A stretch of DNA of 64,000 nucleotides from positions 15,376,052 to 15,440,051 of the forward strand of contig NC_088776.1 in the NCBI RefSeq assembly GCF_954871325.1, in the 5' to 3' direction. Positions 57,476-64,000 of this stretch are shown here, one piece after another (the stretch's first letter is position 1; each line of letters starts with the position of its first letter). The DNA is from Gordionus sp. m RMFG-2023. Its lineage: Eukaryota > Nematomorpha > Gordioida > Chordodea > Parachordodidae. The translations under genes and the position numbers were made by a program. The notes below the pieces were generated by a model that saw nothing but the letters and a program-made list of their open reading frames with translations, did not search any database and had not been told where the DNA came from.

Positions 57476-60418
57476 ATTGTTAAACGGCTTACTCAATATT
57501 TTAGCTATTATCCAAGCTCAAGATTTTACTCATAGATGTCCAAACTAGTGTTGTTAATTTGCTTGGTCGTACGACCCTTTTATGTGCTCAGGCCGACCCG
57601 GGGTTCAGACCCGTGGTCGTGTCGTGTAACGATTTAATAAACAAGTTGATAATTAAATATTTTTTTATTGTAATAATAATAATCACTGATAGAAAGCGGG
57701 TCTAAGGTCTTGGGGGGGGGGGGGGTCAGGAATAATTTATCAAAACAAAATATCGATATATGGGTAAAATATAATCTAAATGTCTTTAGATTGAAAGTAT
57801 TCATTTTTTATCTTGATGGGTATGACTTGGTTTTGGAGGTGGATGGAAGGGGGTGGGAGGGGGTGAAAAATAATATTTTTTGATATGGAAATAAAAATAT
57901 TTTTTTGTAATAATAATATTCACTCATACAGGGAGGGTATAGGTCTTGGGGGGTCAGGTATATTTTTATTAACACAAAATATCGATATGGGTAGTGTTGT
58001 TTAATTAATTGGTTGTGTAAATCCCAAACCCGAGGTTTGGGTCTAATAAAATCACTGCGATCTACATTAGCAATATTTATATAAGAAATAAGCCAGCATT
58101 AACTCGAACCCCATAAATAATGTTGTTTCAAATATTTTAATTAAAAATTATTTATTAATAATATCGAACTTAAATAGGAAAATCCTGCAAGCAACTCAGC
58201 TTATGACTAAAAAAATTTTAATCGGGGCCACTTACTTAGGGCTTGGAAATAATTAAAATGAATTATTATGTAGGTTTGCTTATAGATTATTTCTATACCA
58301 TCCTGATCTTAGTTCAGAATTAGATACGAACTTTCTGACCGGATTTATTTAATTTCATCAACTAGAGTATGAATATATTTAATTAAAATATAATTTTTAT
58401 TTTCGGGTTTTTACTTTTTAATAATAAAATTAAAATCCCCTATTTTCTTATGTGATAAAAAAAGTAAATTATATATTTCTACATGATTTTATAATTTAAA
58501 ATAAAGTTGTGATTGATATTAACGAGTGGCTTGGCGTCTCTAGTTTCTATAAATATAATAAAATATTTTTATTTTACAAAAAAATTCAACATAAAATTGA
58601 TTAATTTATAAAAATATTTCCGTCAACATTCTCGATGGAAACAGTTATAATTATAAATTTGATGAAAATTAATTTCCATTTTTTTAGATTTCGGAAGAAA
58701 AGGAAGTTTTTCAAAAAAATTTCAAAAACACATTTGTTTTCAATTATAATTTTATTCGTATTCCTAAATATCATCATCATCGTCATCGCTTTTCTTATTA
58801 TGTATAATATAATTATAATAACCATATTAAAACTGAAACAGAAAATAAAATATAAAAATGAAATCAGATAATTACTAATTATCTATTAAATTAGTTTTTC
58901 AAACTTCAAAGATATGTATGATATAGATCGAATTTCCTTTTCTATTTATCATATCGTATGTGAGTTAAAGAGGTTGTGAAATATATTAATCAAAAAACTA
59001 GTAATTGCCTCAATTATATATGGATCTTGTTTTGTTATTATTTGGTTTGAAGAACGCTTTGAAAAATAATTATTTAAGTTAAATTACAGGAAGTTTTTAA
59101 AAAATAACAATTAATAGTAAATTTTATTTTATTTTTGCAATAAAAATTTTTATATCTGAAGGGGTTTTATTTTTGATAAAATCGTCAACATATTTTTTTA
59201 ATATTAATAATTAATTAATAAACATTCATTGTTATTTTTTTACGCATTCTGTTTATAAAAGTGCGAGATAATCTCTTAAGAATCTGTTTTTAGTGAATTT
59301 GGTGATATTGACTTGACAGTTAACATCGCCGTAAACGTAAACTGATTTCTAATAAATAAGTAAATTTTGGTATTTCTAATAAGAAATCTTCGATTTATTA
59401 ATGTTAAATATTGTTTAAAATATTTATTCAAATTAATATATTTGTTTATTATTTATTATATATATAGATTAATGTTACTTATTACTATAAAAATATTTTA
59501 TATACTTTTAGAATTGCAATAGAATTGAATATAAACTATAACTGATCATTATAATATATTTAAATAAATGACATAAAAATTAGATATGATATCGGATCGG
59601 TAATCGGTCGATATCAATTGAATATCGGATCAGTAATCGGTCGATATCAATTGAATATCGGATCGGATAGGCCTCCAAAAAGTGATATCGGGTACACACC
59701 TACTTAAAACCCAAATTTATTAGTTATACCTTTAAAACCCGTGGCGGATCCTGGAAAGTAGACATCCCTTTAAAAATTATGACATATATAATATTGAATA
59801 TAACTTTAATATAATAAAGAAAAACTTTTTATTGGCCATTTCATCACAAATTATAAATTTACATTTCTTTTTATTATTTATACATGCATGAATGACGTTG
59901 AATTTTTATATTGGTCCACATTTAATTACAATATCAATATGTGTTAAAATAAAATTTTACTTTTTTATTTTTTTTCCGTCATGCATGGGTTACTCTTTTT
60001 GAATATTTACTGATATTTTTATTTTACCATAAAAATTTTTGATCAAAAGAAAGTCACCAAAAATGGTAAGAAAATGAGAATAAAAAAAAAGCTTTATTAA
60101 TTTAGAATGAATAAGATTTAATTTAAGATTAGAAAATGAAATTTTTTTTTTACTTTTCATTTATCCGAGCCCCAGGTGTAATTCATAGGTGAGTCTGAAC
60201 CCCGGGTCTGTGCTCGGGGTTCGTGCTCAAAGCTGGTTTGGTCGATTATTTAGACCTAAACCCCGGGTCTGGGTTTTACACAACCAACCAATTAACAACA
60301 CTACTCCAAACCTTTGCCATCTATGAGCAAAATTCAGGCATGCGTAATATTTTTCTGGATTAAATATTAAGTTAGCTGTTTTTAAAATCGGCAGAAATCA
60401 AGCCGCGTTTAAATACTA
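57476..60418. mobile_element. MITE copy 6 of the GTTAAACGGCTCGAT family, split by element B
   Basis: The left half (57476-57545: TTGTTAAACGGCTT ... CATAGATGTCCAAAC) and the right half (60304-60418: CTCCAAACCTTTGCCATCTATGAGC ... AAGCCGCGTTTAAATACTA) are interrupted by a 2.76 kb insertion. Joining them with one copy of TCCAAAC gives the same centre as copy 5 read in reverse, proving the insertion point. Confidence 0.8.
57546..60303. mobile_element. hAT-like non-autonomous element B (TAGTGTTGTTAATT ends) inserted in a MITE
   Basis: Left end TAGTGTTGTTAATTTGC, reversed right end TAGTGTTGTTAATTGGTTGG. The flanks GTCCAAAC (57538-57545) and CTCCAAAC (60304-60311) agree at 7 of 8, the hAT duplication length. 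A third copy of the terminus lies at 57992 (TAGTGTTGTTTAATTAATTGG) followed by CCCAAACCCGAGGTTTGGGTC, and pairs well with the right end, so a related element may be nested inside. Direct repeats of about 80 nt (about 57690-57770 and 57925-57992) include G tracts. No transposase found; interior open frames are AT-rich noise. Confidence 0.75.
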
Positions 60419-60429
60419 TCTCTAACAAT

Positions 60430-62288
60430 AGAACAAATATAATTAATCGACAGTATTCAGTATTTTATTCATTTGATGATTTTTTTTTTGTATTATAACT
60501 AAGAAAGTACTTTATTTAATAATTTCATTCAATTTAAACAAATGAATATAAAATTTGATTCATATAAATTCTTCATTTAAATATGCTGGAGTGGACTGAG
60601 TTTTAGAGTGTTCTAAATCCACCTTTTTGCAAAATGTTTTATTTTGATATATTATTTTTCTGTACTATAATCTTATATATCCACAAAAAAACATCCTTTA
60701 TTTGCATTATTAAATTGTATTCTCCTATTTAAAATACAAGATATATATTTTTTTTAAAATGCTCTCCTGAACAATTTAAAAAAAATAGATATAGAACACT
60801 AGAATATGAGTTCAAAAAAGAACCGATCATGAAGGCTTTTTTAAAAACCGGCTAGATTCAAACCGGTCCAAGGTAGAATCTGGTATATTCTATAAAATAT
60901 AATTCATATTTTTAAAGAAATATAAAATTACTTATCCATCACTCAAAAAAAATAATATAAGCTATAACTTTTTATACAAATTTTTGTAAATATTTGGAAA
61001 TAACATTTCGGGTTTCTTTCTCATGAGCATTTACTTCATTTTAATAGTAGTGCTTCAAAATTCGCGTTTATGTTCTATGTTGAGTTTGTTTATAAAAAAT
61101 ATATAAATATATCATTGTTTTAAGTATTTTTGAAAATTTTTTTAAATGTTTTTTTTTAATTTGGAGAAGAAAAAATTTTTTAATAATAAGGAAAAGAGTA
61201 AAACATCGGTTGTAATATTTAAAAGAAATATGCATATGAAATGTACCAAGAGATCTATATTGCCTAAACCTTCCAAAAATAACTTGCTTAATCTTGGTTA
61301 AACCTTGCGCCTAGAACTTAATTAGCGGTATTGAAAATAAACATTCTGAAAATGAGTGATTGTGATTTCCAGCGTTAGCATCTTTAGCAATTGCCTTCGC
61401 AGGAATAAATAATGAAAGACTTTAATTGTAAGAATAATGTTCCTTTTAATAGTGTGTCAATTTTTAATATTTCAAAGAACCAAAATGCCTTCATGCTATA
61501 AGAAAAATGCTTTGTTTTGAATTTGATATTGGATTTTGCAACATCCATTATAAATTGTTTAATTCGACTAGTCAAAAAATATTCATAAACACAATGGTCA
61601 ATTCTAACGAGTAATGATATCTCTCGCTTATCAAAAAAGATATTATCAATATTTTAAAGCCTCTTGGTGGTGTAATAGACATCTCAACTTGATGGTGTTT
61701 CTGGCTTAGGTGAGAATTCTTTTTTTACTTTCTGTGGGGCACAAACATGATATAAAAAAAATTTAAAAATTTAAAATCTTTATTAGTATTTTCTTAAGAA
61801 TCATATACATATATAATTTGTGACTCTAATATAAAAATTTATCGTTTTATTTAAAATCCTTTAACCAAGATGGCGCCCACACAAAAACATTGTGCCTTTA
61901 TTCCATCTAAATAAGCAAGATAAAAGACACTATGTTTTTGAAAAATAGTAACTATGACATTGATAAATGGATACTATGCGATTAAAAAAGCTATAAATTA
62001 GTTGAACTTTCGTTAAAACCAGTTGAGGTAAAATTTTAAATTGGTTTCTGGTTCCAGTTCCTATAAAATTTTAAGAGAAGAGCTGGTCCCTATATTTTTC
62101 CTGGACTCGAGGTCCAAACTCAAAAAAACAAACCTGTTTAAAAATAACCACATTTGACAGCACTTATTAAAATGTAAAATAAATAAAATATAATTTTGCA
62201 TTATAAGAAATTCTGAAATAAAGATATAATTTTTTAAATTTCCCACAATAATTTATGTTCTATTAATAATATTTATCAAATTTAATAC
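60430..62288. other. Putative large intron of the FANCI-like gene: no clear content
   Basis: AT-rich, with short degenerate repeats (for example AAAACCGGCTAGATTCAAAC near 60845 and GGTTCCAGTTCCTATAAA near 62050). An open stretch on the minus strand at 61384-61575 has no recognisable motif and I do not call it. If the exon at 62289-62507 belongs to the gene, one or more exons encoding the missing middle part should lie here or in 57355-60430; I could not find them. Confidence 0.4.
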
Positions 62289-62507
62289 CGTTTGAGTTGA
62301 TTTGATATTCAATGAGGGCCAGCATGTTTGTAGCCTCGACCAGACGAGAATTCTTTAAATCATTAAAAATCGTTGACTTTGTTAAATGAAGGTCAGGAAC
62401 GTTTGCTATTTTTCGCATCGATTTGTATAATTCTGAATTTATTTTGAAACTAATTTTATTAACATAATCAAAGAATGATCTTACTAAGTCATCCGAATTA
62501 TATGTTC
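62289..62507 (-). CDS. Candidate upstream exon of the FANCI-like gene
   Basis: Minus-strand open block with a donor at 62287-62288 (GT, phase 1) and an acceptor candidate just beyond 62507. It reads SDDLVRSFFDYVNKISFKIN, SELYKSMRKIANVPD and STIFNDLKNSRLVEATNMLA. The last part matches the spacing of human FANCI [22 protein letters not shown], which precedes the regions seen in the downstream exons. Its order and strand fit one gene spanning a large, TE-filled intron (57355-62288). It could instead be an exon of another gene; the 5' boundary is uncertain because repeat sequence begins immediately upstream. Confidence 0.5.
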
Positions 62508-64000
62508 CTCACTGACAGAGTTTGGACCCTGAACTAAAAAGGGTTCTGGTTTGAGTTCTATTTATTTTTAAAAAATGTTGTTCCCTAAAATCGTGAAAAG
62601 TGGGTCCTGATTTCGGTCCTTAAATTTAACGCAATTCCGAGGGTTGGCCAGGTTCTGTTTCCATACTTTGTCGCCAGAATTAGGTATTATTCATAATATT
62701 CAGATTACTCATAAATATATTTGTAAAACATTCACAAATACTCAAGTAATTCCTACATATTTATATTATTTAAACATTTAAATAAGATTTATTTTTCTTT
62801 CCAACATTGAATAGAAAATAATAAATAAAAAACAAAATGAAATGAAATGCAATGTAATCAGAACATGAGAAAAGTAAGAGAATAATATATGAAAAATGGC
62901 TCATTTTTAAGTCATTTATTGACGAGCGATTTTTAAATTTAAAAAATCTCAACTCTCATTCCCAAGAAATGTATTTCGACATTTTATCGAGAACTTTCAA
63001 ATGACACTTAATTTACATCAGAGACCTGAAGGCCCTGATCGGGTACATGGGCCACATATTTTAATTTTTTTTAAGGGTCCGAAATCTTTTTTTAAATACC
63101 TGGATAGGGCTAAATCTGAAAATTTTTTTTAAAAAAATCCAGGCCGGACCAGGTCAATAATACAAAACCCGGACAAAGCCGATAAAAATTCTTGAATAAA
63201 AAATCCGGGCCGGGGTGTGCCAATGGTACCTCTGCAGGCCTCTGAACTTTAGGGAAAAAAACCCTATGAAAAAAACCCTGGAAATAAAACGCCTCCTCAA
63301 AAATTTCAAACAAAAATAGTATTTTTTTTAAATCAAATTTGACTCTTATAAATAACCCTTTTTGAAATTCTCACATATAACATAGGATTTATTCAACGAG
63401 ATCTTAGTCGAAGAGTGGTGGGGAATTATTAGGAATGCTTTATCATAATAATATATGGGGGGGGGGGGGGGGTAGTGTAAGAAGGGGGAGGGGGTAGAGC
63501 ACAGGCCTGATTCTATTATCCCTTCCAAAAAAAATTTTTTGTAACTGTCCCCAAAATTTTTCAAATGTTTTTAAACCACTATCTGTTTAAGAAGTATTTA
63601 TTCATTTTTACTGAAATACCTAATAGCGCCAACGCACCTCATATTGTAATGAGGAAAGAGAAAATATAAATGTAGTTAATTTGGTGGAAGAATGAAAATG
63701 ATAAAGATGCCAAGATTGACAAAAAGGGAAATGAGCCTGAGCTTGCAAAAATAAAATGGATAGGTAAGATTTTAAAATTATTCTTATTGCAAATATTACA
63801 ACTGATTTAAAACAGGTAGACAAGATCTAGACAACGCAATTTTTGTCAAAATTCTTATAGGTCCGCCTAAAATAATTGTTGTAATTGAATTTACAAAATA
63901 CCCTAACAACTACCTAACTTATACATGGATAAATTTTTTAATTATTTTATACTTTTTTCTCAAGATTGATTCTAATAAAAGTGATTTTATCGCCAAAGCC
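62508..64000. other. Right end of window: repeats, no gene recognised
   Basis: Contains repeat sequence at 62511-62660 (GGACCCTGAAC, GGTCCTGATTTCGGTCC), the GC-rich MITE 63019-63244 and a 16-G tract at 63457-63472. No conserved exon could be read on either strand; exons for the N-terminal part of the FANCI-like gene would be expected here or beyond. Confidence 0.45.
63019..63244. mobile_element. GC-rich hAT-type MITE (CAGAGRCCTG ends)
   Basis: Left end CAGAGACCTGAAGG, reversed right end CAGAGGCCTGCAGAGGTACC. Interior segments read GGGCC/GGCCGG separated by poly-A/T. About 226 nt. The end is the same as that of the fragment at 32522. Flanking 8-mers are only weakly similar, so the duplication has decayed. 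Confidence 0.6.

Noticed and set aside
58601-58871. Hydrophobic open frames on both strands
   Set aside because: AT-rich noise (Ile/Lys/Phe/Asn composition) inside element B; no homology.
61384-61575. Minus-strand open stretch considered as an exon of the FANCI-like gene
   Set aside because: No motif match, and no phase-compatible splice sites linking it to the neighbouring exons.
61866-61878. CCAAGATGGCGCC, a YY1-like promoter motif
   Set aside because: Single occurrence inside repeat-rich DNA with no start codon or exon nearby.
63110-63313. Open frame in the GC-rich MITE at the right end
   Set aside because: Lies in repeat sequence; no conserved protein features.

Overview
The window is AT-rich (by eye roughly three quarters A+T), intron-rich animal DNA. 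Three spliced protein genes can be read from conserved motifs and phase-compatible exons. The rest is introns and intergenic DNA packed with decayed DNA transposons and MITEs. A spongin/short-chain-collagen-C4 type domain, abundant hAT and piggyBac elements and the very AT-rich background suggest a non-vertebrate metazoan such as a cnidarian, sponge or similar invertebrate. I cannot name the species.

Layout. (1) 1-20601, plus strand: a BRWD/PHIP-family chromatin reader, 5' incomplete, with 19 exons in the window. It has WD40 repeats, a Tudor-like module, two bromodomains and a long Ser/Asn/charged tail. Its introns hold two hAT elements, a hAT-ended element containing an LTR-retrotransposon fossil, and at least two MITEs. 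(2) 20602-22579: intergenic space between two convergent genes. (3) 22580-40605, minus strand: a 12-exon gene (about 904 residues if complete) for a type II transmembrane collagen. It has a short cytoplasmic tail, one membrane span, furin-like sites, a Gly-X-Y stalk with interruptions, and a C-terminal spongin/C4-type non-collagenous domain. Its introns hold nested hAT elements, a large palindromic element with minisatellite arms, a degraded hAT and a retrotransposon gag fossil. (4) 40606-48992: intergenic, with inverted-repeat MITEs and a piggyBac element with both TTAA-flanked ends (45546-47949). (5) 48993-57354, and perhaps up to 62507, minus strand: a fast-evolving multi-exon gene that best resembles the C-terminal half of FANCI. 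Its introns carry a third hAT and a pogo/jerky remnant. (6) 57476-60418: a MITE split by a 2.76 kb hAT-like element with a target-site duplication. (7) 62508-64000: repeats.

The three genes look functionally unrelated: chromatin reading, cell-surface matrix, and possibly DNA crosslink repair. The most distinctive points are the membrane-anchored spongin-type collagen with exons built on a 126-nt unit, a canonical acetyl-lysine asparagine in the second BRWD bromodomain, and several non-autonomous families sharing one terminal motif.
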